DNA from: Endozoicomonas sp. NE40
GTDB taxonomy: Bacteria > Pseudomonadota > Gammaproteobacteria > Pseudomonadales > Endozoicomonadaceae
Length of the DNA: 64,000 nucleotides
NCBI RefSeq assembly: GCF_040549045.1
Contig: NZ_JBEWTB010000002.1
Location: 2,828,001-2,892,000, forward strand
Direction of reading: 5' to 3'
Shown here: positions 24,741 to 33,228 of the stretch, one piece after another
Numbering within the stretch: position 1 is the first letter of the stretch
Layout of the letters: the number at the start of each line of letters is the position of its first letter
Made by a program: the position numbers and the translations under genes
Notes under the pieces: model-generated
Told to the model about the DNA's origin: nothing
What the model saw: the letters and a program-made list of their open reading frames with translations, nothing else
Database searches by the model: none

Positions 24741-24768
24741 CCGCCCTAAATCAAGAGAAGATAATATC

Positions 24769-25371
24769 GTGAGTGGTGAACATCGCCAGGTTGTTCTGGC
24801 CAGTGGTAATCAGGGTAAACTGCGGGAATTCCAGCATCTGCTGGCTAACCTGAACATCGACATGCTGCCACAAAGTCAGTTCAATGTGGATTCTGTGGAA
24901 GAGACGGGACTGACCTTTGTGGAGAATGCGATCCTCAAAGCCCGCCATGCCGCTAAAATTTCCGGGCTGCCAGCCATTGCCGATGACTCTGGCATTGAAG
25001 TGGACGCACTCAACGGTCAGCCAGGCATTTACTCTGCCCGCTATGCCGGTGAAGACGCTTCTGACACTGAGAACAACGCCAAACTGCTGAAGAACCTTGA
25101 AGGCTTGCAGGAGACACAGCGAACCGCCCGTTTCCATTGTGTACTGGTTTACCTGCGCCATGCGGATGATCCGACACCTCTGGTGTGTCACGGTGCCTGG
25201 GAAGGACGAATTCTTGAAGCCCCCAGCGGTGACCATGGGTTTGGTTACGACCCGTTGTTTTATGTGCCGTCTGAAGGCTGTTCCGCAGCGGATCTGCCAA
25301 AGGAAGTGAAGAATAGTATCAGCCATCGTGCCGTTGCCATGGCAAAACTGGCAGAGCAACTTCAGGCGTAA
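24769..25371 (+). CDS. rdgB: dITP/XTP pyrophosphatase
   Basis: Hydrolyses non-canonical purine nucleotides (dITP, XTP) to monophosphates and keeps them out of DNA. The 200-aa protein shows VVLASGNQGKLREF (substrate loop, 8-21), FVENAILKARHAA, IADDSGIEVDAL (metal-binding Asp) and GFGYDPLFYVP, SHRAVAMAKL at the end. Start is a GTG at 24769; a second GTG two codons later is possible. It is followed at once by hemW. Confidence 0.95.
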   Translation: MSGEHRQVVLASGNQGKLREFQHLLANLNIDMLPQSQFNVDSVEETGLTFVENAILKARHAAKISGLPAIADDSGIEVDALNGQPGIYSARYAGEDASDTENNAKLLKNLEGLQETQRTARFHCVLVYLRHADDPTPLVCHGAWEGRILEAPSGDHGFGYDPLFYVPSEGCSAADLPKEVKNSISHRAVAMAKLAEQLQA

Positions 25372-25377
25372 TTGATA

Positions 25378-26514
25378 ATGTTGCAACTGCCCCCCCTGAG
25401 TCTTTATGTACACATCCCCTGGTGTGTCAAAAAATGCCCTTACTGCGATTTCAATTCCCACGCCCTGAAAGGCGGGCTGCCTGAACAGACTTATGTGGAT
25501 GCCCTGCTGCAAGACTTTGATCAGGAGCTGGAAGCCATTCAGGATCGGCCTCTGCAAAGTATCTTCTTTGGTGGAGGAACGCCCAGCCTGATGTCGGCGG
25601 AGGGTTTTGACCGGTTGTTGCAGGGCTTGCAGCAACGGATAGCCTTCGCTGACGATATTGAAATAACGATGGAAGCCAATCCGGGTACCTATGAGCACGA
25701 TCGCTTCAGGCGTTACCGGGATGTGGGCATCAACCGTCTGTCTCTGGGGGTGCAGAGTTTTCAGGATGAAAAGCTGAAAGCCCTGGGGCGAATACACTGC
25801 GCTGCAGAGGCGCGGGAAGCCATTGCCTCTTTGCAGGCCATTGGCTTTGATAACTTCAATATCGACCTGATGCATGGCCTGCCGGGGCAAACCACAGAGG
25901 ATGCGCTGTTCGACCTGAAAACGGCGATCGACCTGAAGCCGACTCATCTGTCGTGGTACCAGCTGACCATTGAACCGAACACGATTTTCTATTCAAAGAC
26001 GCCGGTATTGCCGGAAGATGATGAACTCTGGTCTATTCAGGAAAAAGGCTGGGAACTGTTGGATCAGGCCGGTTTTGAGCAGTATGAAATTTCGGCATAC
26101 AGTCAGGCTGGACGACAGGCGCGCCATAACCTGAACTACTGGCAGTTTGGCGATTACATCGGTATTGGTGCAGGTGCTCACGGCAAGCTGACCGACCGTG
26201 ACGCCGGCAGGATTTATCGCAACTGGAAAACCCGTATGCCCGCCGACTACCTGAACGTTGAAAAGCCTTTTGAGGCCGGTCGCAGGGTGCTGGAAGCGGA
26301 TGAGCTGCCGATTGAATTTATGATGAATGCCCTGAGGCTGAATGCTGGTGTTCATGAGCAACTGTTTGCAGAACACACAGGTATGAACCTGAACGTACTG
26401 GCAGAACAACGAGGCTTTGCCATTAAACAGGGATTGCTGGAAAATAGCGACAGGCTGCAACCTACACGACAGGGGCGGCTGTTTTTGAATAATCTGTTAG
26501 AAATGTTTGCCTGA
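25378..26514 (+). CDS. hemW: Radical SAM haem chaperone HemW
   Basis: A cytosolic radical-SAM protein that binds haem and delivers it to respiratory enzymes; it is distinct from the coproporphyrinogen dehydrogenase HemN. The 4Fe-4S motif is CVKKCPYCDF (Cys14, 18, 21 from the ATG at 25378) without the extra HemN cysteine after it. FFGGGTPSLM and NPGT are the SAM and radical core, QTYVDALLQDF the start of the TIM barrel; HemW C-terminus follows. The frame opens at a TTG two codons earlier. Confidence 0.93.
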   Translation: MLQLPPLSLYVHIPWCVKKCPYCDFNSHALKGGLPEQTYVDALLQDFDQELEAIQDRPLQSIFFGGGTPSLMSAEGFDRLLQGLQQRIAFADDIEITMEANPGTYEHDRFRRYRDVGINRLSLGVQSFQDEKLKALGRIHCAAEAREAIASLQAIGFDNFNIDLMHGLPGQTTEDALFDLKTAIDLKPTHLSWYQLTIEPNTIFYSKTPVLPEDDELWSIQEKGWELLDQAGFEQYEISAYSQAGRQARHNLNYWQFGDYIGIGAGAHGKLTDRDAGRIYRNWKTRMPADYLNVEKPFEAGRRVLEADELPIEFMMNALRLNAGVHEQLFAEHTGMNLNVLAEQRGFAIKQGLLENSDRLQPTRQGRLFLNNLLEMFA

Positions 26515-26558
26515 GCCAGGCTCTTGCAGGGGTAACAACCAACGTACAGGTAACCACC

Positions 26559-26888
26559 ATGGACGGGATTGCACAAATTATTATAACTGTGTCGCAGTTT
26601 TGCCGTAACAACCTGACTCTGATCGCCATTGCGTTAACGGCAGTGGCCGTCGTGTTTGGTGGCAGGACATTGTCAGCCTTATGCAGTAACTGGACTTCAC
26701 GGATGCACGGTGTGTTGAGGGTACCGGTTCGGGCGGCGTTCAATCTTGCCCTGTTTGGCGCGGTTTTTTCTTTTGTGCCTTACTGGCTGGCGAGCCTGCT
26801 GGCATATTTCAACAACTATACGCTGGCGCCGGTATTGCTGGTCCTGTTCATTCTGGTGGGGCTGGCCTCAGATCGGTACGCCCGCTGA
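26559..26888 (+). CDS. DUF3392 inner-membrane protein
   Basis: A 109-aa protein with three hydrophobic segments (about 17-36, 58-81, 86-102), opening MDGIAQIIITVSQFCRNNLTLIAIALTA. It matches the DUF3392 family, commonly encoded right after hemW in gammaproteobacteria. Function unknown. It ends the conserved metX-to-DUF3392 block; trmB, which follows in Pseudomonas, is here displaced by about 5.5 kb. Confidence 0.85.
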   Translation: MDGIAQIIITVSQFCRNNLTLIAIALTAVAVVFGGRTLSALCSNWTSRMHGVLRVPVRAAFNLALFGAVFSFVPYWLASLLAYFNNYTLAPVLLVLFILVGLASDRYAR

Positions 26889-26948
26889 ATGTTGATCATT
26901 TTGCGTCTATTCTGGAGAGATTGAACTGATTTATGCAAGCAGCTTCAA

Positions 26949-27494
26949 ATGACGATGTATGATCTGGTCAGGCAATTCAAGGGCGTTACAGTTTGGACAT
27001 TCTCTCAGAGCAGAGGAGAGATGTCCCTGATATCAGGACATACTGGCGTATGTGGAGCTCTAAGTGCCAGCTGGATAAATTATCATGCCCATAACGACTG
27101 TCTGGCTAACCATTTACAGCCAGATGAGAATGGAGCACTGGATGCTCTTACACTACAGAGTGTGCTGCATTTGCAACACTCCTTTGTGAATTCGGGAAAC
27201 GAATTTTCTGCCGTTGAGACATGGCTGGAAATGCATGGCATGGTCTCCTTAAAGATGAACATCAAATCTTCTGTTGATAAGGACACTGAATTCCATATTA
27301 TCACCTCACTTGGGAAAAATTTTAACTGCTATGCCTATGTTATTTTTTGCAGGAGCAGGAGGGGGGCGAATCATGCTGTCGCTATCTGGATTGGAGGCTC
27401 CAATTATATCAATGGAGACATCTGTTTTTTTGATCCGAATTATGGTGAAGCCTGGTTCGTCATAACTTTTGCGCTGTCGAACAGAGCATTATAA
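26949..27494 (+). CDS. YopT-like (peptidase C58-like) cysteine protease, copy 1
   Basis: A 181-aa protein with the three landmarks of YopT/AvrPphB proteases in order: Cys35 in GVCGALSASWI, His142 in NHAVAIWIGG, and Asp162 in CFFDPNYGEAWF. YopT cleaves prenylated Rho GTPases of host cells; substrate here unknown. It is a tandem paralogue of the gene at 27664, sharing N-terminal xLVRQxxGVxxWxFSQS and C-terminal ALSNRA. Relative to copy 2 it has lost about 29 residues after the Asp motif, possibly by in-frame recombination between similar GAA..CTGG..CGTC sequences. The triad is complete. Ribosome site weak. Confidence 0.72.
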   Translation: MTMYDLVRQFKGVTVWTFSQSRGEMSLISGHTGVCGALSASWINYHAHNDCLANHLQPDENGALDALTLQSVLHLQHSFVNSGNEFSAVETWLEMHGMVSLKMNIKSSVDKDTEFHIITSLGKNFNCYAYVIFCRSRRGANHAVAIWIGGSNYINGDICFFDPNYGEAWFVITFALSNRAL

Positions 27495-27663
27495 CGCGCT
27501 ATTTCATACGACAGCGGTTTGTATTTCCAATGTCGTTTTTCTCCATAGATTCATTTTCGTTAAATGAACCATCTTTCTAATTGTGCTATTTTAAGACTCC
27601 CGGTCAAAGTAATGAGACACGCCTGGTTTGAGGGGTGCAAACTGATTAGCGCAGGTAGTTCCG

Positions 27664-28335
27664 ATGGATTTGTATGAGTTGGTCAGACAATACAATGGCG
27701 TTGTTAGTTGGAAGTTCTCCCAAAGCAACATAAAAGCAGTAAGGCTTGGGGGGGCTGGCATATGCTCTGCCCTGAGTGCCAGCTGGATAAATTATCACGC
27801 TCACAACGACAGCCTTGCTAATCATTTCAGGACAGGGGGGGTCGGTCGCGCGGATATTCTTGCAATACATAACATGGTGTTTTTGCAGGACAGTTTCGAT
27901 AGCCACAAGACTCAACTTACCAAAGCACAGACTCAGCAACTGACTAACGCACAGGATCATCAACTGGCTGCCGTACAGGAATGGTTTAAAATGCACGGCA
28001 TGATATTCTTGACGATAGCCAGAGGGCATTCTGCCCATCAGGACGTTGAGTACAGTATTATCACCTCTCTTGCAAAAAGTTATGCCTGCTACGCCTATGT
28101 TGTTTTTGGCGATATATTTGATTGCCATTCTGTTGCAATCTGGCTTGGAGGCTCCAACTATATCAACGGAGATATCTGTTTTTTTGAACCGAATTACGGT
28201 GAGTTCTGGTTCGAAAGCAAACAGGATTTTTTCCGGTTTTTTCCCGCTGCTTTTTGTCAGCTCCGGAACTCAGACCGTAAGTGGAATGAAGGCTGGATCG
28301 TCATGACTTATGCCCTGTCGAACAGGGCATTTTAG
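27664..28335 (+). CDS. YopT-like (peptidase C58-like) cysteine protease, copy 2
   Basis: A 223-aa paralogue of the preceding gene. Cys34 (GICSALSASWI) and His155 (CHSVAIWLGG) are kept, but the third residue is Glu175 (CFFEPNYGEFWF) where the family has Asp, so activity may be reduced or altered. It keeps the full C-terminal segment (ESKQDFFRFFPAAFCQLRN...) that copy 1 lacks and has an extra Gln-rich insert, KAQTQQLTNAQDHQL (about 87-101). AGG precedes the ATG weakly. No secretion system is in the window. Confidence 0.72.
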   Translation: MDLYELVRQYNGVVSWKFSQSNIKAVRLGGAGICSALSASWINYHAHNDSLANHFRTGGVGRADILAIHNMVFLQDSFDSHKTQLTKAQTQQLTNAQDHQLAAVQEWFKMHGMIFLTIARGHSAHQDVEYSIITSLAKSYACYAYVVFGDIFDCHSVAIWLGGSNYINGDICFFEPNYGEFWFESKQDFFRFFPAAFCQLRNSDRKWNEGWIVMTYALSNRAF

Positions 28336-28371
28336 TACCTCAGGTTAGCAAGGCATCAACTAATCAGCTGG

Positions 28372-29739
28372 TTACGCAATAGCAGTTTGTCCAACCATCG
28401 CAGTGCTTTTCCATTGATTCAGCTTTTGCTTTAGCAGAATAATACCCACCATAAAGGTTGCTATCTCGCTGACGGGGGCAACGACCCAGATACCCTCAGA
28501 ACCCATCATTACTGGTAGAGCCATCAGCAATATAAAGCTCAGTACCCCCCCTCTCATTAACGACAGCGTTCCGGCAAGGCGTGGCTGTTCCAGTGCCGTA
28601 AAGAAGCCGGAAATCACAATGTTGGCACCCATCAGGATAAACGCCAGGCAGAAGACCTTCATAAACTGGTGCGACAGGCTGATCAGTTCCGCATCATTCA
28701 GGAACAGTGCTGCCAGATAGTGACCAAAGAAGAAAATACCTGCGTAAGCTGCCGTACATATCACCAGAGCTGTTCGAAGAGTCAGGTTAATGGCTTCAGT
28801 GATACGAATATAATCCTGTCTGCCACGCAGAAAGGTGACGATAGGTTGCATGCCCTGAGTCAGGCCAATCATAGTCAGAAGCATCAGGTTGTTGGCGTAG
28901 CCAATGACACTGAATGCCGAAAGCTCAGACGTTCCCAGGTAAGCCAGAATCATGTTGTTGAACAGGAGCAGAATTAGTCCTGCAGACATTTCGGTAATGC
29001 AGTCCGGCCCGCCAATTTTCACAAAGCGGAATAGCTCTCTGAGTTTAGGCATGACCCTGACAAATTTCAGAGTTCCGGTTTTTCCGAGATAACCAGTGAA
29101 GTGCAGCAACAGCAGGGTAGCCTGTGTCATCTGGGCGCACCCTGTGGCGATGGCTGCTCCACGCAGACCCATACCCAGCCGGATCACCAGTATATAATCC
29201 AGAACAATGTTCATCACTGCCGCCATGCAGATCACCATGAGTTCCAGTCTGGGGAAACCGTCGACCTTAACGAACACTTCCATGGAATAGGCAACAAGAT
29301 AAAAAGTATTGAATAGCAGTAGGGTTTGCAGGTATTCCACCACCATGGGAATCAGCTCATCCTTTGCACCCAGCAAAACAGCAATCTCTTCAATAAAGAT
29401 ATAACTGAGCGTACAAACCAGAGCACCGAAAATCAGCAATGCATAAATGGTGCTGGAGAACAGACGACTCGCGTCTTCGTGTTTGCCTTCACCGCGCTTG
29501 GCACCCACAATCGTGGCTGAACCAATGGTGACCAGAATGGAAATGGCGAACATGATGCTGATATACGGCATCGACAGATTAACAGCCGCCAGGGCATCAG
29601 CGCCGACACCCCGCCCTACAAACATGCCATCGACCATGGTGTAGAGTGCAAAAATCCATACGGCCATCGTGGATGGAACCGCGTATCGAAAGAGGGTTTT
29701 TCCTATGCTGCCTGATTGCAGGTCAATGGTTTGAGACAT
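28372..29739 (-). CDS. MATE-family efflux pump
   Basis: A 455-aa inner-membrane cation-coupled exporter with 12 predicted segments in two repeats. Typical features: GSIGKTLFRYAVPSTMAVWIFALYTMVDGMFVGRGVG at the start, ISIMFAISILVTIGSATIVGAKRGEG and the second-half IGLTQGMQPIVTF. It resembles MepA/NorM-like multidrug exporters. It is divergent from a MerR regulator, and its promoter has the overlong spacer of MerR targets, so it is likely induced by a ligand sensed by that regulator. Confidence 0.9.
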   Translation of the reverse strand: MSQTIDLQSGSIGKTLFRYAVPSTMAVWIFALYTMVDGMFVGRGVGADALAAVNLSMPYISIMFAISILVTIGSATIVGAKRGEGKHEDASRLFSSTIYALLIFGALVCTLSYIFIEEIAVLLGAKDELIPMVVEYLQTLLLFNTFYLVAYSMEVFVKVDGFPRLELMVICMAAVMNIVLDYILVIRLGMGLRGAAIATGCAQMTQATLLLLHFTGYLGKTGTLKFVRVMPKLRELFRFVKIGGPDCITEMSAGLILLLFNNMILAYLGTSELSAFSVIGYANNLMLLTMIGLTQGMQPIVTFLRGRQDYIRITEAINLTLRTALVICTAAYAGIFFFGHYLAALFLNDAELISLSHQFMKVFCLAFILMGANIVISGFFTALEQPRLAGTLSLMRGGVLSFILLMALPVMMGSEGIWVVAPVSEIATFMVGIILLKQKLNQWKSTAMVGQTAIA

Positions 29740-29788
29740 GTTTAAATAAGCTTTTGGTGGAGTTATGGCTTTCAGCCAACCTGCTATT

Positions 29789-29819
29789 AGCTTAAAGTCT
29801 TGAACGGTTCCAGAGTCAA
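29789..29819 (-). promoter_or_regulatory. MerR-type operator-promoter for the MATE gene
   Basis: On the minus strand a -35 TTGACT (29814-29819) and -10 TAAGCT (29789-29794) are separated by 19 bases instead of 17. The spacer holds a near-perfect dyad TCTgGAACcGTTCaAGA, centred within it. This is the classic arrangement of promoters that MerR proteins activate by DNA distortion. Confidence 0.72.
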
Positions 29820-29860
29820 GCGATTGCCTAAGTGATGTTATTTTAAGAAGCCTGAACTGT

Positions 29861-30664
29861 ATGAAGTTATATCGAATCGGAGAAATCAGTCAGCTGTACG
29901 GCATCAGTGTCGATACCCTGCGCCATTACGAAAAGCTGGGCATTCTTATGCCTGAGCAGGTGAGCGACAGTGGTTATCGTTATTACTCCAACCGGCAGAT
30001 CTGGCAGCTGAATATCATCCGTACCCTGCGGCAGCTCGGCATTGGGCTGATGGACATTCGCGACTACCTGAGCCATCGGACTCTGGAGAAAAGTCAGGCA
30101 CTGGTGGAATTTCAGCTGGATACCATTGACCAGAAACTGCGGGAACTGAGCCGTTTGAAGCAGGAGCTGGAAGACCGGCACTATTACTTTCAGGAGTCGC
30201 AACAGGTGAAGGTTAGTGAGATAAAGCTCAAAACACTGCCTGCACGAAAAGTCTGGATTGAGATGTGTGAAGCTCAAACGATCTGGGAGATCGATCGTCT
30301 GCACAAAGAGATAGAGCTGAATACCGAAGACTCAAGACTGAGCTATTTTGCCTGGGGACGTGCCGGTGCTTTTATCAGTGAAGGCGATTTTCACAAGGGC
30401 AATCATGCTCACTACAGCGGCTCATTTATTATCGACAAACTGGCTGATAAAGAGATTCCAGCAGGTGACTACCTGTGTATGCATTTTCAGGGTGAATACA
30501 GTCGGCAGAATATTGATGAACAGTATTTTCGAATAAAAGATTACATGCAGTTCCATTCACTGACGCTGGCTGGTCCTGTAGTGGAAATCTACAAATTAGA
30601 TATCCACGAAACTGATGATGAACGGGAATATCTGACCGAGATACAAATCCCTGTCAGTCTCTGA
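29861..30664 (+). CDS. MerR-family regulator with effector-binding domain
   Basis: A 267-aa transcription factor. The winged-helix start is KLYRIGEISQLYGISVDTLRHYEKLGIL (residues 2-29) with YRYYSNRQIWQLNIIRTLRQLG; a dimerising helix covers about 85-115 (DQKLRELSRLKQELEDRHYYF); the C-terminal 150 residues fit a GyrI-like ligand-binding domain of the BmrR/TipA type (PAGDYLCMHFQGEY). Divergent from the MATE pump, it probably controls that pump through the 19-bp-spacer promoter between them. Confidence 0.9.
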   Translation: MKLYRIGEISQLYGISVDTLRHYEKLGILMPEQVSDSGYRYYSNRQIWQLNIIRTLRQLGIGLMDIRDYLSHRTLEKSQALVEFQLDTIDQKLRELSRLKQELEDRHYYFQESQQVKVSEIKLKTLPARKVWIEMCEAQTIWEIDRLHKEIELNTEDSRLSYFAWGRAGAFISEGDFHKGNHAHYSGSFIIDKLADKEIPAGDYLCMHFQGEYSRQNIDEQYFRIKDYMQFHSLTLAGPVVEIYKLDIHETDDEREYLTEIQIPVSL

Positions 30665-30711
30665 AAATGTTGCGAAAGTGTTCTTGCTGACATTCAGCAC
30701 ACCCGTTCTTA

Positions 30712-30899
30712 TACCAATTGCACCCTCTAAACATGAATTGCGCAGCCATTTTGAACCGCTGGATCTGCGTTGGCTCTCGTTGTGAAAAGCCTCGCAATAG
30801 CTCGCTATTACTCGTCATTCCGCCTTTATGCCCTTCAGGGTATTGCTCAGCAGTCCAAAATGACTTGCTCATGGTCACATTTAGAAGGCGGAATTGGTA
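30712..30899. mobile_element. MITE-like element, 188 bp
   Basis: Ends are imperfect inverted repeats (TACCAATTGCACCCTCTAAA on the left against TACCAATTCCGCCTTCTAAA on the right, reading inward), and TTA is duplicated on both sides (30709-30711 and 30900-30902). No transposase is encoded; the short frames inside are not genes. It fills most of the gap between merR and the GntP permease gene. Confidence 0.6.
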
Positions 30900-30985
30900 T
30901 TAGTCTGTGTTCACAGTCTGAGTGAGTACCAGTTCGAATTTCTGAACTATACTGCGTTGCGGTTTACGAACTAAAAATGTGAATA

Positions 30986-32314
30986 ATGATAACTCTTAAC
31001 GAACTTCTGACTGGCCTGTCAACCTCGATGTTCGTCCTTATATTTCTAACGATTCGTTGGCGAACACCAGCTTTCATAGCACTTCTTCTGGCATGTTATG
31101 TGGCTGGTTTTGGATTTGGAATGGCACCTGGCTCTATTCTGTTGCTCGTAACAACAGGCTTTGGAGATACTTTGGGTGCAATAGGGCTGACTATTGCCCT
31201 GGGAGCCTTTCTTGGTGTTGTTCTGGAGCATTGCGGTGCAACCACCATCATTGCTAATGGAATCATCTTACTATTTAAAGATCGTTTTCCCGGTCTGGTT
31301 CTGGCTGTTACCGGGTATATTGTCTCAATACCTATATACTGTGAATCAGGATTTATTATCCTGGACTCTGTAAGAAAACAGCTGGCTCGTTCCCACAAAG
31401 TTTCTCCTGTCTTTCTGAGTACCGTACTGGGCTGTTCGTTATATGCGTCCCACACTCTGGTGCCTCCTACTCCGGGGCCTCTGGCAGCCATTACGAACCT
31501 GAATCTGAATGACCATATTTCACGGGTCATGCCACTGAGCCTGCTCTTCTCAATGGTTGCGGTATTTGCGGGTTATGCTTGGAGCATGCGTTTCTGTAAC
31601 ACGCCAGTTTCAATGGCAGTGAATGAAAAAGAGAGTAGCGTCGCGGCTTCACCTTCTTTCAGCTATCCATTCTTTCTGGCCATACTGCCCATTGTAATTC
31701 CAATCGTTCTTATTACCCTTGGTGGTATTGCAGCTGGTTTTCCAGAACTTTCATGGCTTACATTTACGGGCCATCCTGTGAATGCTTTATTGGCTGGTCT
31801 TATTTGCTGCTGGCCTTTACAGCGAGCTGCGGGATTACAGCCTGACTGGAATCTTGCAGTAAAAAAAGCGTTGGAAACTGGTGGGCGAATCCTGCTCGTT
31901 GTCGGTTCTGGAGGAGCGTTTGGTTATGTGCTTCGACACGGCGGTATGAGCGAGTTTATTTCCGGGCTTCCTGATCTGGGTCATTTGGGGCTGCTGCTTC
32001 CTTTCTTGATGGCTGCATTGATAAAAACAGCCGAAGGCTCCGCGACAGTTGCCATGATCACCTCCAGTGCCATGGTAATGCCTTTGCTGACGACTTTGGG
32101 ACTCGAAAGTAACGAAGGGCGAATTCTGGCATTTTTAGCCTGTGGGGCTGGCGCTATGACGGTTGCTCATGTCAACGATAGCTTTTTATGGGTGATTTCA
32201 GAATTTACCGGAATGGACACAGCAACCGCTCTCAAGTCTGTGACGGTCGCCACTTTTTTTCAGGGCATTTCGGTATTAATAGCCCTGGAGTTTTTTGCAC
32301 TGTGGATACTTTAG
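30986..32314 (+). CDS. GntP-family permease
   Basis: A 442-aa inner-membrane proton symporter of the gluconate/organic-acid GntP family, with about 12 hydrophobic segments. Family features: IALGAFLGVVLEHCGA, GYIVSIPIYCESGFIIL, LPPTPG-like HTLVPPTPGPLAAI (about 157-167) and TAEGSATVAMITSSAMV near the C-terminus. The substrate cannot be told from sequence. No kinase or dehydrogenase gene is adjacent. A MITE-like element lies just upstream and may carry or disturb its promoter. Confidence 0.88.
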   Translation: MITLNELLTGLSTSMFVLIFLTIRWRTPAFIALLLACYVAGFGFGMAPGSILLLVTTGFGDTLGAIGLTIALGAFLGVVLEHCGATTIIANGIILLFKDRFPGLVLAVTGYIVSIPIYCESGFIILDSVRKQLARSHKVSPVFLSTVLGCSLYASHTLVPPTPGPLAAITNLNLNDHISRVMPLSLLFSMVAVFAGYAWSMRFCNTPVSMAVNEKESSVAASPSFSYPFFLAILPIVIPIVLITLGGIAAGFPELSWLTFTGHPVNALLAGLICCWPLQRAAGLQPDWNLAVKKALETGGRILLVVGSGGAFGYVLRHGGMSEFISGLPDLGHLGLLLPFLMAALIKTAEGSATVAMITSSAMVMPLLTTLGLESNEGRILAFLACGAGAMTVAHVNDSFLWVISEFTGMDTATALKSVTVATFFQGISVLIALEFFALWIL

Positions 32315-32364
32315 GCACACTGTTGGGGGATATCGCCGAAGGGCAGAGACACCCTGAATAATAG

Positions 32365-32400
32365 GAACTGTTGTTTCGTTCAAAGACGAGACAACAGTTC
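32365..32400. terminator. Hairpin terminator between gntP-type gene and trmB
   Basis: Arms GAACTGTTGTTTCGT and its near-complement (32365-32379 and 32386-32400), one mismatch, 6-base loop. It lies between convergent genes and may serve both. Confidence 0.6.
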
Positions 32401-32413
32401 TTCCATACAGCTT

Positions 32414-33160
32414 TCAGGCAGTTCGCTCAAACAACAGATCCCAGACACCATGACCAAGACGGTGACCACGTTTCTCGAACTTGGTCAGAGGGCGGTAATC
32501 TGGACGTGGAGAATATTCCTGATCTCCAGCCATGTTTGTGAATCCTTCTGCGCCACTCATGACTTCCATCATCTGCTCAGCGTAGTTTTCCCAGTCAGTT
32601 GCCAGATGAATCACGCCGCCGACTTTGAGTTTCGGACGCAGCAGTTCAATAAATTTTGACTGAACCAGGCGACGCTTGTTGTGGCGCTTTTTGTGCCACG
32701 GGTCAGGGAAATAAATCTGTACCCGGGACAGGCTGGCGTCTGGAATACACTGTTTCAGCACCTCTACAGCATCGTCATTGTAAGTGCGAACGTTTGTGAG
32801 CCCGGCGGTACTGGCTTCATTCAGCAGGCTGCCAACGCCGGGACGATGCACTTCAACACCGATAAAGTTTTTGTCGGTTTCTGCACCGGCCATGGCAGCC
32901 AGAGACAACCCCATGCCGTAGCCGATTTCAAACACAACGGGAGCTTCCCGACCGAAGGTGGCAGCCATATCCAGAGTGCCGTCTTTCAGCTCCAGACCCC
33001 ATTTGTCCCAGCATTCATCCATGCCACGTTGCTGACCCGTGGTCATACGACCCTGACGCAGCACAAAGCTTTTGATTTCCCGGCGCTTGCCGGGCTCGAC
33101 GGTTTGTTCGGTCTCTTTTACAGAGTCCAGAGCATCGCTGGAGTTGATAGAATCACTCAT
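32414..33160 (-). CDS. trmB: tRNA (guanine-46-N7)-methyltransferase
   Basis: Makes m7G46 in the tRNA variable loop, using SAM. The 248-aa protein shows the SAM motif FEIGYGMGLSLAAMA (about 75-89), FIGVEVHRPGVGSLL, and the TrmB signature IYFPDPWHKKRHNKRRLVQ. In Pseudomonas it follows hemW/DUF3392; here an accessory segment separates them. Downstream neighbour is convergent; upstream is a DUF423 gene on the same strand. Confidence 0.95.
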   Translation of the reverse strand: MSDSINSSDALDSVKETEQTVEPGKRREIKSFVLRQGRMTTGQQRGMDECWDKWGLELKDGTLDMAATFGREAPVVFEIGYGMGLSLAAMAGAETDKNFIGVEVHRPGVGSLLNEASTAGLTNVRTYNDDAVEVLKQCIPDASLSRVQIYFPDPWHKKRHNKRRLVQSKFIELLRPKLKVGGVIHLATDWENYAEQMMEVMSGAEGFTNMAGDQEYSPRPDYRPLTKFEKRGHRLGHGVWDLLFERTA

Positions 33161-33228
33161 GAGGCATTCATAGTTCTAGGTGGAAAAAATCTAAATGGAA
33201 AAACCGGCGTAAGATACCGGTCAAAGGA

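Noticed and set aside
24751..25947. 398-codon minus-strand frame
   Set aside because: Antisense to rdgB and hemW, both certain.
27646..28128. 160-codon minus-strand frame
   Set aside because: Antisense to YopT-like copy 2.
30654..30903. Small frames on both strands after merR
   Set aside because: They lie in the MITE-like element and run across its end; no support as genes.
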